In this document: in pieces, positions 45,880 through 54,817 of the stretch
Layout of the letters: each line of letters begins with the position of its first letter
How positions within the stretch are numbered: the stretch's first letter is position 1
NCBI RefSeq assembly: GCF_014647535.1
Contig: NZ_BMPJ01000008.1
Coordinates: forward strand, 24,045 to 88,044
Length of the DNA: 64,000 nt
Direction: 5' to 3'
Origin: Thermus composti
Lineage (GTDB): Bacteria > Deinococcota > Deinococci > Deinococcales > Thermaceae
Made by a program: the position numbers and the translations under genes
The notes under the pieces: generated by a model
Databases searched by the model: none
What the model saw: only the letters and a program-made list of their open reading frames with translations
Told to the model about the DNA's origin: nothing

Positions 45880-46320
45880 TTAGCCTCCTACCTCGAGGGT
45901 CTCCGCCAGGTAGAGAAGGGCCAGCTTGTAGGAGAGGATGCCGAAGCCGGAGATGATCCCCCGGCAGGCCCCGGCGGTGACCGAGTGCTGGCGGAAGGGC
46001 TCGCGGGCGTGGAGGTTGGTGAGGTGGACCTCCACCACGGGGAGGGGCTGGGCCCGGATGGCGTCTAAGAGGGCGTAGGAGTAGTGGGTGAGGGCCCCGG
46101 GGTTGAGGACGATCCCCAGGAAACCCTCCTGGTGGGCCTGCTGGACCCACTCCACCAGCTGGCCCTCGTAGTTGGTCTGGCGGAAGGCCACCCCAAGGCC
46201 AAGCTCCGCCCCCCAGGCCTCGCAGAGGGATTCCAGCTCCTCGAGGGTGGTGTGGCCGTAGAGGTGGGGCTCCCGGGTGCCCAGGAGGTTCAGGTTGGGG
46301 CCGTTCAGGATCAGGACCAT
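45880..46320 (-). CDS. aroQ: 3-dehydroquinate dehydratase, type II
   Basis: Third shikimate-pathway enzyme. The 146-residue type II fold has ILNGPNLNLLGTREPHLYG, FRQTNYEGQLVEW, ILNPGALTHYSYALLDA and VEVHLTNLHARE. It complements aroB, aroK and aroC elsewhere in the window but is not clustered with them. AAGGAT lies before the ATG, and TATCCT about 15 bases upstream may be its -10 box. AGCGCCC/GGGCGCT after the stop is a possible terminator. Confidence 0.95.
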   Translation of the reverse strand: MVLILNGPNLNLLGTREPHLYGHTTLEELESLCEAWGAELGLGVAFRQTNYEGQLVEWVQQAHQEGFLGIVLNPGALTHYSYALLDAIRAQPLPVVEVHLTNLHAREPFRQHSVTAGACRGIISGFGILSYKLALLYLAETLEVGG

Positions 46321-46341
46321 GGCAGATCCTTGCCCAGGATA

Positions 46342-47562
46342 CTAAAGGCGAAGGAGGGAGAGGACCTCCACGTGGTGGGTGAAGGGGAAGAAATCGTAGG
46401 GGCGGGCGAAGGCGAGGCGGTAGCCCCCCTGGACCAGGGCCCCCACGTCCCGCGCCCAGGTGGCGGGGTCGCAGGACACGTAGAGGATCTCCCGGGGCCG
46501 GGCCTTAAGGAGGTAGGCCCGCACCTCGGGGGCAAGGCCCGAGCGGGGCGGGTCCACCACCACCAGGTCAAAGGCGCCCAAGGCCTCGGCCTTGCGGGCG
46601 TCCGTGCGGAGGAAGCGGACGTTCTCCACGCCGAGGCGCTTCCGGTCCATCTCCCCCCGGCGCACCGCCTCCTTGCTGATCTCCACCGCCACCACCTCCT
46701 GGTAGCGGGGGGCGAGGAGGAGGGAGAGGAGGCCGCTTCCCGCGTAGAGCTCCAGGGCCCGCCTTCCCCCCGCTACTAGCGTGCGGGCCTCCTCCAGGAG
46801 GGCCCCCGCCGCCAGGGGGTTCACCTGGCTGAAGCTTTCCAGGCTCACCGTGGCCTTTAGAGGGCCGAAGGCCTCGAGGAGGGTGCGCTCCCCGGCGAGG
46901 GGCGTGACCCTTCCCCGAAAGCGCCCCTTGGGGGAGGGCTCGGCCCAGACCACCCCGGCGAACCCCTCCTTCACCAGGGCCTTGGCGGGGCGCTTCAAGG
47001 CCTCGGGGCTTCCCCCGATGAGGCCGAGGAGGACCTTGCCCTCTAGGAGGCTTCCCCTGAGGGCCACCTCCTCCACGGGCAAGGGCCAAAGCTTCAGCAC
47101 CCCGAAGGCCCAGGCCAGGGGCTCGGCCAGGAGGGGGTCTTCCTCTAAGGGGTGGAGGGCGTGGCTTTCCGGCAGGCGGTAGGCCAGGCCCCCCAAGGGG
47201 TGGCGGGCGTACTGGGCGGCGGTGCGGTAGGCGAGGGGCCTGGGGGAGGGTTGAATGGGGGCCAGGGGGGCCTCCAGCTTGGCGATCCGCTCCAGGGCGT
47301 CCCGGACCAGGCCTTCCTTGAGGGGGAGCTGGGCCTCGTAGGCCAGGGGCAGGTCCGCCGAGGGGGGAAGGGGCTTAGGGTAGCGGGCGGGGTGGGGCTC
47401 TAGGATCTCGGGGGCCTCCAGGAAGAGAGCCCCCTTTTGCCGCTTGGGCTCCCCCCGCACCAGCTCCCCGGGGAGGGCCCCCTTCACCAGGACCACCCCC
47501 CTTTCGGTGCGGGCCAGGCCGTACCCCCCGGGTACCAGTTTCTCCACGCGAAAGGTCAGCAC
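46342..47562 (-). CDS. RNA m5U methyltransferase (RlmD/TrmA family) lacking Fe-S cysteines
   Basis: A 406-residue methyltransferase with an N-terminal TRAM-like domain ([28 protein letters not shown]), a SAM-binding core ([15 protein letters not shown]), motif [13 protein letters not shown] and catalytic Cys364 (YVSCDPATW). Relatives bind a [4Fe-4S] cluster through CxxC before YEAQL. Here that stretch reads [14 protein letters not shown] with no cysteine. Target RNA and position are unknown. GTG 47562 lies 6 bases from TAGGGT. Confidence 0.87.
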   Translation of the reverse strand: MLTFRVEKLVPGGYGLARTERGVVLVKGALPGELVRGEPKRQKGALFLEAPEILEPHPARYPKPLPPSADLPLAYEAQLPLKEGLVRDALERIAKLEAPLAPIQPSPRPLAYRTAAQYARHPLGGLAYRLPESHALHPLEEDPLLAEPLAWAFGVLKLWPLPVEEVALRGSLLEGKVLLGLIGGSPEALKRPAKALVKEGFAGVVWAEPSPKGRFRGRVTPLAGERTLLEAFGPLKATVSLESFSQVNPLAAGALLEEARTLVAGGRRALELYAGSGLLSLLLAPRYQEVVAVEISKEAVRRGEMDRKRLGVENVRFLRTDARKAEALGAFDLVVVDPPRSGLAPEVRAYLLKARPREILYVSCDPATWARDVGALVQGGYRLAFARPYDFFPFTHHVEVLSLLRL

Positions 47563-47568
47563 GCCTCT

Positions 47569-47593
47569 ACCCTAGCCCCTTTGGCGCTATGAT
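47569..47593. promoter_or_regulatory. divergent -10 boxes for the methyltransferase and the NarL regulator
   Basis: Minus-strand TAGGGT (47569-47574) is 6 bases from GTG 47562. Plus-strand TATGAT (47588-47593) is 6 bases from GTG 47600. Both starts are GTG. Confidence 0.55.
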
Positions 47594-47599
47594 GGAAGG

Positions 47600-48253
47600 G
47601 TGATCCGGGTTCTTCTGGCGGACGACCACGCCCTTTTCCGCCAGGGGCTGAAAAGCCTTCTGGAGGCGGAGGGGGACTTCCGGGTGGTGGGGGAGGCCAA
47701 GGACGGGTGGGAAGCGCTCAGGTATGCCCTGGAGACCAAGCCCGACGTGATCCTCATGGACATCCAGATGCCAGGCCTGGACGGGGTGCAGGCCACCCAG
47801 GCCATCCTCCGGGAGTGGCCCCAGGCCAAGGTCATCATCCTCACCATGTACCGCCAGGATGTCTATGTCTTTGAAGCGGTGAAGGCGGGGGCCCGGGGCT
47901 ACCTCCTGAAGGACGCCGACGCCAGCGAACTCATCGGGGCCATCCGCCGGGTTCACGCCGGGGAGGTCCTTCTGGATGCGGAGCTTGCGGGCCACATCAT
48001 CCAGGACTTCCGGGCCAAGAAGGAGGCCCGGGCCCCCATGCACGCCGAGCTTTCCGAGCGGGAGGTGCAGATCCTCAGGCTGGTGGCCCAGGGGTACACC
48101 AACCTGGAGATCGCCGCCGAGCTCGGCCTTTCGGAGAAGACGGTGCGCAACCGCCTTTCCGAGATCTTCCAGAAGCTTCACCTCAATAACCGCACCCAGG
48201 CCGCCCTTTACGCCATCCGCGAGGGGCTGGCCCAGCCCGAGCCCGAGGAGTAG
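47600..48253 (+). CDS. NarL/FixJ-family response regulator, no adjacent kinase
   Basis: A 217-residue regulator. The receiver domain has Asp8-Asp9 and phosphoacceptor Asp54 ([13 protein letters not shown]), and the LuxR-type helix-turn-helix reads [32 protein letters not shown]. No histidine kinase gene is next to it, so its partner lies elsewhere. The M20 peptidase gene begins directly after its stop. GTG 47600 is set by TATGAT 6 bases upstream. Confidence 0.93.
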   Translation: MIRVLLADDHALFRQGLKSLLEAEGDFRVVGEAKDGWEALRYALETKPDVILMDIQMPGLDGVQATQAILREWPQAKVIILTMYRQDVYVFEAVKAGARGYLLKDADASELIGAIRRVHAGEVLLDAELAGHIIQDFRAKKEARAPMHAELSEREVQILRLVAQGYTNLEIAAELGLSEKTVRNRLSEIFQKLHLNNRTQAALYAIREGLAQPEPEE

Positions 48254-49240
48254 GTGGACCCCGTAAGGCACCTCCTGGAACTCGCCCCCCTTTCCGAGGA
48301 GGGGCGCGCCCGGTACGTGGCCCGCCACCTGGCGGGGGCCCGGCGGGACGGGGTGGGAAACGTCTTCGCCGGGGAAGGGGAGGTGTTGCTCCTCGCCCAC
48401 CTGGACTCGGTCTTTCCCCCTGGGCCTTGGCGCTTTCAGGGGGAGCGGCTCTACGGCCCCGGGGTGGGGGACAACGCCAGCGGCGTGGCCGTCCTCCTCT
48501 CCCTGCCGGAGTTGCCCGGGGTGGTGCGGGGCTTCACCGTGGGGGAGGAGGGCCTTGGCAACCTGAAGGGGGCGCGGGCCCTGGTGGCCGCCTTAGGGCC
48601 CAAGGTGGTGGTGGCCGTGGACGGCTACCTCCCGGGGGTTGTGGACCGGGCCTTGGGCTCGGTGCGCTTCCGGGTGCGCTTCCTGGGCCCCGGGGGGCAC
48701 GCCTGGGGGGACCGGGGCGCCCCTAACCCGGTCTTCGCCCTGGCCGAGGGGTTAAGGGTTTTGGAGCGCCGGGTGGCGGGGCGGGAGGGGGTGAGCTTAA
48801 ACGCCGCGGGGCTTCGGAGCGGAGAGGCGGTGAACGCCATACCCCAGGAGGCCTCGGCCCTTCTGGAGCTTCGGGCCCTGGACCCAGGGGCCCTGGAGGC
48901 CCTTTGGCGGGAGGCCCGGGCGGACCTGGAGGAGGTGGCCCGCCGCTACCGGGTGGGTCTTGGCCTCGAGGTCCTGGGCCAAAGGCCCGCGGGGAGCACC
49001 TTCACCCCCAGGCTTAGGGCGGCGGCCGAGGAGGCCTTGAGGGCCATCGGGGAGAGGCCCCTCTTCCAGGCGGCCTCCACCGACGCCAGCGCTGGGGTGG
49101 AGCGGGGGATCCCCGCCCTGGCCCTTGGGGTCTACCGCGGGGGTGGGGCCCACACCCCGGAGGAGTGGGTTCTTCCCAAGAGCCTTTGGGAGGGGAGGCG
49201 GGTCCTCCTCGCCTTTCTCAAGGCCCTTGGCGTAGGATAG
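48254..49240 (+). CDS. M20-family metallopeptidase
   Basis: Zinc-dependent peptidase or deacylase, 328 residues. Metal-site motifs are VLLLAHLDSVFPPGP, the bridging Asp in GPGVGDNASGVAVLL, VGEEGLGN with the catalytic Glu, and a C-terminal His in GGGAHTPEEW. The dimerisation domain starts at GGHAWGDRGAPNP. The pattern STDASAG..RGIPAL is closest to tripeptidase-like members. The substrate is unknown. GTG 48254 abuts the upstream stop. Confidence 0.85.
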   Translation: MDPVRHLLELAPLSEEGRARYVARHLAGARRDGVGNVFAGEGEVLLLAHLDSVFPPGPWRFQGERLYGPGVGDNASGVAVLLSLPELPGVVRGFTVGEEGLGNLKGARALVAALGPKVVVAVDGYLPGVVDRALGSVRFRVRFLGPGGHAWGDRGAPNPVFALAEGLRVLERRVAGREGVSLNAAGLRSGEAVNAIPQEASALLELRALDPGALEALWREARADLEEVARRYRVGLGLEVLGQRPAGSTFTPRLRAAAEEALRAIGERPLFQAASTDASAGVERGIPALALGVYRGGGAHTPEEWVLPKSLWEGRRVLLAFLKALGVG

Positions 49241-49245
49241 GGCGT

Positions 49246-50085
49246 ATGCGCGTGGGCTTGGTGCAGGGCTTCCTTTCCCGCCGTTATTTGGGCTTTTGGG
49301 AAGCCTATCTGGAGGCTTTGGGGGTGGAGGTGGTCCGGGCCAACACACCTCCCTCCCCGGTCCCCTTCTGCCTCCCCGTCCAAGGGCTCCTCGCCCAGGT
49401 GGAGGCCCTCAAGGAAAGGGGCGTGGACTACCTCCTCCTTCCCGACCTCCAGGACGGGGTGGAGTCGGAAAAGGGGGGTGGGCAGTGCCCCTGGCTTTTG
49501 GACCTGGAGGCCGCCCTCCTCCGCTACTTCCCGGGGCTTCCCCCGGTGCTTAAGGTCCCGGCGGAGCTTTCCGAGCGGGTCTTGGGCCGGGCGGGGGAGG
49601 TGGGGCAGATCCTCACCCAAAACCCCATGCTGGTGGGGCGGGCCCTGGACCGGGTGCGCTACCTCCTCAAGCCCCCTCCTCCCCTCAAGACCCCCCAGGG
49701 AAGCGTGGGGATCGTGGCCCAGCCCTACCTCCTCGAGGACGAGGCCTTCCGGGAGGAGGTGGCCAAGGCCCTAGCCCGGGTGGACCTTTTGCCCTACTTC
49801 CCCGACCTGCCCCCCGAGAAGTTGCGGGAGGAGGGGGACCGGCTTTTGCCCATGGACCTTCCCACGGACCGGGAGCTTGTGGGCATGGTCCACTACCTCC
49901 ACCGCCTGGGCCGGGTGAAGGGGCTTCTCCTGGTGGTCTCCTACGCCTGTCCTCCCATCCCCGGCCTCCTCCGCCGCGCCGCCCGGAGGCTTACCAAGCC
50001 CCACCGCCTGGTCACCTTGGGGGAGGACTGGAGCGAGGCCCTTCTGGGCTTAAAGGCGGAGATGGAAGGGGGCGGGGCGCGCTAA
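49246..50085 (+). CDS. DUF2229-like protein related to acyl-CoA dehydratase activases
   Basis: A 279-residue cytoplasmic protein. The opening VGLVQGFLSRRYLGFWEAYLEALGVEVVRAN, then VDYLLLPDLQ and a Cys-containing GGGQCPWL, resemble DUF2229, usually found with 2-hydroxyacyl-CoA dehydratase activators. The ASKHA ATPase domain normally joined to it is absent. A Cys near the C-terminus (SYACPPIPGL) may be a ligand. The start is fixed by TAGGAT (49233-49238), 7 bases upstream and overlapping the previous stop. Confidence 0.65.
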   Translation: MRVGLVQGFLSRRYLGFWEAYLEALGVEVVRANTPPSPVPFCLPVQGLLAQVEALKERGVDYLLLPDLQDGVESEKGGGQCPWLLDLEAALLRYFPGLPPVLKVPAELSERVLGRAGEVGQILTQNPMLVGRALDRVRYLLKPPPPLKTPQGSVGIVAQPYLLEDEAFREEVAKALARVDLLPYFPDLPPEKLREEGDRLLPMDLPTDRELVGMVHYLHRLGRVKGLLLVVSYACPPIPGLLRRAARRLTKPHRLVTLGEDWSEALLGLKAEMEGGGAR

Positions 50086-50094
50086 ACTGGGGTT

Positions 50095-51831
50095 ATGACC
50101 GGGCGGTCAGTCTCGCCCCTCCCGCGGCTTTGGCCCTTCCTTAGGCCCTACCTTTTCCGCTACGCCCTTGGGGTCCTGCTGGGCCTTTTCTCCATCGGCT
50201 TCTTTGTCCTCTCCCCCTACTTTTTGCGCCTGGCGGTGGACGCGGTGGCCCAAGGGGAGCCTTTCGGGCGCTACGCCCTCCTTCTGGTGGGCTCCTCGGC
50301 CCTCTCTGCCCTCCTTTCCTACCTCATGCGGCGCCTTTCCGTGGTGGCGAGCCGAAGGGTGGAGTACGAGCTGAGGAAAACCCTCTTTCACCACCTCCTC
50401 CTTCTGGACCGGTCCTTCTACCAGAGGACCCGGGTGGGGGACCTGATGAACCGCCTGAACACTGACCTCTCCGCCGTGCGGGAGATGGTGGGCCCGGGGA
50501 TCCTCATGGGGAGCCGGCTTTCCTTTTTGGTCCTCCTGGCCTTTCTCTCCATGTACGCCGTGAACCTCCGCCTGGCCTTTTACCTCACCCTTCTCCTCCC
50601 CTTGATCGGCGTGGCGGTCTTCTTCCTCCTGCGCCTCGTGGACCGCCGCTACCGGGAGGCCCAGGAGGCCTTTGACCGGATCAGCACCTTGGCCCAGGAG
50701 GCCTTTAGCGGCATCCGGGTGGTGAAGGGCTACGCCCTCGAGGCCCGGATGCTCTCCCGCTTCCAGGCCTTGAACCAGGTTTACGTGGCCAAAAGCCTAG
50801 CCCTGGCCCGGGTGGAGGGGCCCATGCACGCCCTTTTGGGGTTTCTCATGGGCTTCGCCTTCCTCACGGTCTTGTGGGTGGGCGGAGGGATGGTGGTCCG
50901 GGGGGAGATGAGCGTGGGGGAGCTGGTCCAGTTCAACGCCTATTTGGCCCAGCTCACCTGGCCGATCCTGGGGCTTGGGTGGGTCCTGGCCCTTTACCAA
51001 AGGGGCCTCACCAGCCTGAGGCGGCTTTGGGAACTCCTGGACGAAAGCCCGCGCATCCGCGACCAGGATCCCTTGCCCCTGGCCCCCGAGGACCTCACGG
51101 GGGAGGTGCGCTTTGAGGGGGTGGGGCTACGCCTTGGGGGAAGGTGGGTGCTTAAGGGGCTCACCCTCACCGTGCCCGAGGGCATGACCCTGGGGATCAC
51201 CGGGCGGACGGGCTCTGGGAAAAGCCTTTTGGCCGCGCTGGTGCCGAGGCTTTTGGACCCCACGGAGGGCAGGGTCTACGTGGGGGGGTACCCCGTGGAA
51301 CGGATCCCTTTGGCCACCTTGCGGAAGGCGGTGGGGGTGGTGCCCCAGGAGCCCTTCCTCTTCAGCGAAACCCTTAAGGAGAACATCGCCTTCGGCCTGG
51401 ACGAGCCGGACCCCGAGCGGGTGGCGTGGGCGGCCCGGCTCGCCGGCATCCACGAGGAGATCCTCTCCTTCCCCAAGGGGTACGAGACCCTTTTGGGGGA
51501 GCGGGGGGTGACCCTTTCCGGGGGGCAGCGGCAGCGGGTGGCCTTGGCCCGGGCCCTGGCCAAAAGGCCTAAGATTCTCATCCTGGACGACGCCCTAAGC
51601 GCCGTGGACACGGAAACCGAGGCCCGGATTCTCCAGAGCCTGAAGACGGTTCTGGGGCGGCAGACCACCTTCCTCATCTCCCACCGCACCGCCACCCTGC
51701 GCCACGCCGACTGGATCATCGTCTTGGACGGGGGAAGGATCGTGGAGGAGGGGACCCACGAGCACCTCCTAAAGGCCGGGGGCCTTTACGCGGAGATGGA
51801 CCGCATCCAGCGGATGGAGGTGGAGGAATGA
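50095..51831 (+). CDS. tmrB: heterodimeric ABC exporter subunit TmrB
   Basis: One half of the TmrAB multidrug/peptide exporter, a structural model for the TAP transporter. The 578 residues comprise a six-helix membrane domain and an ABC domain with Walker A GRTGSGKS, signature LSGGQ and Walker B LILDDALS. The Asp near position 499 replaces the catalytic Glu, so this subunit forms the inactive ATP site, as known for TmrB. TAAACT (50083-50088) lies 6 bases before the ATG. Confidence 0.93.
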   Translation: MTGRSVSPLPRLWPFLRPYLFRYALGVLLGLFSIGFFVLSPYFLRLAVDAVAQGEPFGRYALLLVGSSALSALLSYLMRRLSVVASRRVEYELRKTLFHHLLLLDRSFYQRTRVGDLMNRLNTDLSAVREMVGPGILMGSRLSFLVLLAFLSMYAVNLRLAFYLTLLLPLIGVAVFFLLRLVDRRYREAQEAFDRISTLAQEAFSGIRVVKGYALEARMLSRFQALNQVYVAKSLALARVEGPMHALLGFLMGFAFLTVLWVGGGMVVRGEMSVGELVQFNAYLAQLTWPILGLGWVLALYQRGLTSLRRLWELLDESPRIRDQDPLPLAPEDLTGEVRFEGVGLRLGGRWVLKGLTLTVPEGMTLGITGRTGSGKSLLAALVPRLLDPTEGRVYVGGYPVERIPLATLRKAVGVVPQEPFLFSETLKENIAFGLDEPDPERVAWAARLAGIHEEILSFPKGYETLLGERGVTLSGGQRQRVALARALAKRPKILILDDALSAVDTETEARILQSLKTVLGRQTTFLISHRTATLRHADWIIVLDGGRIVEEGTHEHLLKAGGLYAEMDRIQRMEVEE

Positions 51832-53636
51832 GGGAGGAGGACGCCTACACCAAGGCCTTTGACCGGGAGCTCTTCGCCCGCATCCTGGCCTATGTCCGCC
51901 CCTACCGGTTTTGGGTGGGGCTCGCCCTCCTCTTTCTCCTCCTCACCACCCTCACCGCCGCCCTCACCCCCCTCTTCTTCAAGTGGGCCATTGACGAGGC
52001 CTTGGTGCCTAAGGAACCCAAGCCCCTCGCCGAGCGGTTCGCCCTCCTCCTTTGGGTGAGCCTGGGCTTTTTGCTGGTGCGGGGGGTGAACTTCGCCGCC
52101 ACCTACGGCCAGACCTACCTCATCCAGTGGGTGGGGCAGCGGGTCCTCTTTGACCTGAGGAGCGCCCTCTTCGCCAAGCTCATGCGCCTCCACCCGGGGT
52201 TTTACGACCGGAACCCCGTGGGCCGCCTCATGACCCGGATCACCTCCGACGTGGACGCCATCAACCAGTTCATCACCGGGGGGCTTGTGGGGGTCATCGC
52301 CGACCTCTTCACCCTCTTGGGCCTTTTGGGCTTCATGTTCTTCCTCAACGCCAAGCTCACCCTGGTGGTCCTCCTGGTGACCCCCGTGCTCCTTTGGATC
52401 ACCGCCTGGGTGCGCCGGGGTATGCGCCAGGCTTACCGGGAGATGCGCTTGAGGCTTGCCCGGGTGAACGCCGCCCTCCAGGAAAACCTCTCCGGGGTGG
52501 AGACCATCCAGCTTTTCGTGAAGGAAAAGGACCGGGAGGCCCGGTTTGACCGCCTGAGCTGGGACCTCTTCCGGGCCTGGGTGGAGATCGTCCGCTGGTT
52601 CGCCCTCTTCTTCCCCGTGGTGGGCTTCCTGGGGGATCTGGCGGTGGCGGGCCTCCTCTACTTTGGGGGCGGGGAGGTGGTGCGGGGGGTGGTCTCCCTG
52701 GGGCTTCTCGTGGCCTTCGTGGACTACACCCGCCAGCTCTTCCAGCCCCTCCAGGACCTCTCCGACAAGTTCAACCTCTTCCAGGGGGCCATGGCCAGCG
52801 CCGAAAGGATCTTCGGCGTCTTGGACACGGAGGAGGAGCTTAAAGACCCCGAGGACCCCAGGCCCATCGCCCGCTTCCGGGGGGAGGTAGAGTTCAAGGA
52901 CGTCTGGCTCGCCTACACCCCCAAGGGGGTGGAGCCCGGGGAAGGGGACTGGGTCTTGAAGGGGGTTTCCTTCCACATCCGCCCCGGGGAGAAGGTGGCC
53001 CTGGTGGGGGCCACGGGGGCGGGGAAGACCAGCGTGGTGAGCCTCATCGCCCGCTTCTACGACCCCCAAAAGGGCCAGGTCCTCCTGGACGGGGAGGACG
53101 TGCGCCGCTACCGCCAGGAGGAGCTTAGGCGGCGCATCGCCATCGTCCTCCAGGACCCCTTCCTCTTCTCGGGGACGGTTCTGGACAACCTCCGCCTCTT
53201 TGACCCTTCCATCCCCGAGGAAAGGGTGGTGGAGGTGGCGAAGTTTTTGGGGGTGCACGAGGCGATCCTGCGCCTGCCCCAGGGGTACCACACCCCCTTG
53301 GGGGAGCGGGGGGCCGGGCTTTCCACGGGGGAGAAGCAGCTTCTCGCCCTGGTGCGGGCCCTTCTGGCAAGCCCCGATGTCCTCCTGATCCTGGACGAGG
53401 CCACCGCCAACGTGGACTCGGAGACGGAGAGGCGCCTTCAGGAGGCCCTCTACAAGGCCATGGAGGGGAGGACCTCCATCCTCATCGCCCACCGCCTCTC
53501 CACCATCCGCCGGGTGGACCGGATCCTGGTTTTCAAGAAGGGGCGCCTCGTGGAGGAGGGGACCCACGAGGCCCTCTTGGCCAAGGGGGGGTACTACGCC
53601 ACCCTCTACCGCCTCCAGTACGCGGAGGAGGTATGA
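51828..53636 (+). CDS. tmrA: heterodimeric ABC exporter subunit TmrA
   Basis: The catalytic half of TmrAB, 602 residues. Walker A is GATGAGKTS, Walker B LILDEATAN with catalytic Glu524 (Glu523 in the studied protein). Its own signature is altered to LSTGEK, so it pairs with TmrB's intact LSGGQ to make the active site. It overlaps tmrB and folC by ATGA each. Confidence 0.93.
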   Translation: MREEDAYTKAFDRELFARILAYVRPYRFWVGLALLFLLLTTLTAALTPLFFKWAIDEALVPKEPKPLAERFALLLWVSLGFLLVRGVNFAATYGQTYLIQWVGQRVLFDLRSALFAKLMRLHPGFYDRNPVGRLMTRITSDVDAINQFITGGLVGVIADLFTLLGLLGFMFFLNAKLTLVVLLVTPVLLWITAWVRRGMRQAYREMRLRLARVNAALQENLSGVETIQLFVKEKDREARFDRLSWDLFRAWVEIVRWFALFFPVVGFLGDLAVAGLLYFGGGEVVRGVVSLGLLVAFVDYTRQLFQPLQDLSDKFNLFQGAMASAERIFGVLDTEEELKDPEDPRPIARFRGEVEFKDVWLAYTPKGVEPGEGDWVLKGVSFHIRPGEKVALVGATGAGKTSVVSLIARFYDPQKGQVLLDGEDVRRYRQEELRRRIAIVLQDPFLFSGTVLDNLRLFDPSIPEERVVEVAKFLGVHEAILRLPQGYHTPLGERGAGLSTGEKQLLALVRALLASPDVLLILDEATANVDSETERRLQEALYKAMEGRTSILIAHRLSTIRRVDRILVFKKGRLVEEGTHEALLAKGGYYATLYRLQYAEEV

Positions 53637-54817
53637 CCTACGGGGAGGCCTTGGCCTGGCTTTACGCCCAGCGCCGCCGAGGGGAAAGGGGCCTTGGGCG
53701 GGTGCGGGCCCTTTTGGACCGGCTTGGAAACCCCGAAGGGGCCTTCCAAGCGGTTCACGTCCTGGGCACCAACGGCAAGGGGAGCGTGGTAGCCTACCTC
53801 GAGGCCGCCTTCCGCGCCTCAGGCCTCGCCTACGGGGCCTACACCAGCCCCCACCTTCTGGACTTCCGGGAGAGGATCCGCACCCACCTGGGCCTTATCC
53901 CCGAGGAGGAGGTGGCGCGCTTCGTGGCCTGGGCGAGGGAGGAGGCCTGGGCGGAGCCCCCCGGCTTCTTTGACCTGGCCACCGCCCTCGCCTTTCACCA
54001 CTTCCGGGAAAGGGGCGTGGCCCTGGCGGCGGTGGAGGCCGGGGTAGGGGGGGAGAAGGACGCCACGAACGCCCTTTCCCGGGTGGTCCTCACCGTGCTC
54101 GCCAACGTGGGGGAGGACCACCTGGAGGCCCTTGGGGGAAGCCTTCAGGCGGTGGCCCGGGAGAAGGCGGGGGCCTTCCGGGAAGGGGTCCCCGTGGTCA
54201 CGGGGGCGAGGGGGGTGGGCCTGGCGGTGGCCCGGGAGGTGGCGGCGAGGAGAGGGGCTCCCCTTTACGTCCTGGACCCAGAAGACCCCCTCTTCGCCCT
54301 TCCCGCCCCGCCTGGCCTCAAGGGGGCCTACCAGGAGGAAAACGCCCGGCTGGCGGCGGCCGCCTTGAGGCTTTTGGGCTTTCCCGAGGAGGCCATCGCC
54401 CAAGGCCTTAAGGAGGCCAAAAACCCCGGGCGCATGGAGCGCTTCCTTTGGGAGGGGGTGGAGGTCTACCTGGACGGGGCCCACAACCCCCCGGCGGCGG
54501 AGGCCTTGGCCCGGGAGTTCTGGGGCTACCACCTCGTCTTCGGGGCCTTTCCCCGCAAGGACGTGCGGGGGGTTTTGGCCCACCTTTTGCCCAAGGCGCA
54601 AAGCGTCCGCTACGCCCGGGCGGGGGAGGGGGCCTTGGGGCCCGAGCTGGGGACCCCCTTCTTTGAGGACCCCTGGGAAGCCCTCCTCCACGCGGTGGGA
54701 AGGGCCCGGGAGGACGGGCTTCCCGTCCTCTGCACGGGTTCTTTGTACCTGGTGGGGGCGCTAAGGGGGCGGCTTATTCCCTCTCCTCCGCCAGCACCCT
54801 CCCCTGGGGATCGGTGA
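53633..54817 (+). CDS. folC: folylpolyglutamate/dihydrofolate synthase
   Basis: Mur-ligase-fold enzyme that adds glutamate to folates. The 394-residue sequence has HVLGTNGKGSVVAYLEAAF (P-loop), YTSPHLLDFRERIRT, EAGVGGEKDATNA and DGAHNPPAAEALA. The start overlaps the tmrA stop, so it is part of the tmrBA transcript although the functions seem unrelated. Its 3' end overlaps the convergent lipoprotein gene by 44 bases. Confidence 0.93.
   Translation: MTYGEALAWLYAQRRRGERGLGRVRALLDRLGNPEGAFQAVHVLGTNGKGSVVAYLEAAFRASGLAYGAYTSPHLLDFRERIRTHLGLIPEEEVARFVAWAREEAWAEPPGFFDLATALAFHHFRERGVALAAVEAGVGGEKDATNALSRVVLTVLANVGEDHLEALGGSLQAVAREKAGAFREGVPVVTGARGVGLAVAREVAARRGAPLYVLDPEDPLFALPAPPGLKGAYQEENARLAAAALRLLGFPEEAIAQGLKEAKNPGRMERFLWEGVEVYLDGAHNPPAAEALAREFWGYHLVFGAFPRKDVRGVLAHLLPKAQSVRYARAGEGALGPELGTPFFEDPWEALLHAVGRAREDGLPVLCTGSLYLVGALRGRLIPSPPPAPSPGDR

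Noticed and set aside
51786..53567. Long minus-strand open frame opposite tmrA
   Set aside because: Low-complexity antisense frame; tmrA is well supported.
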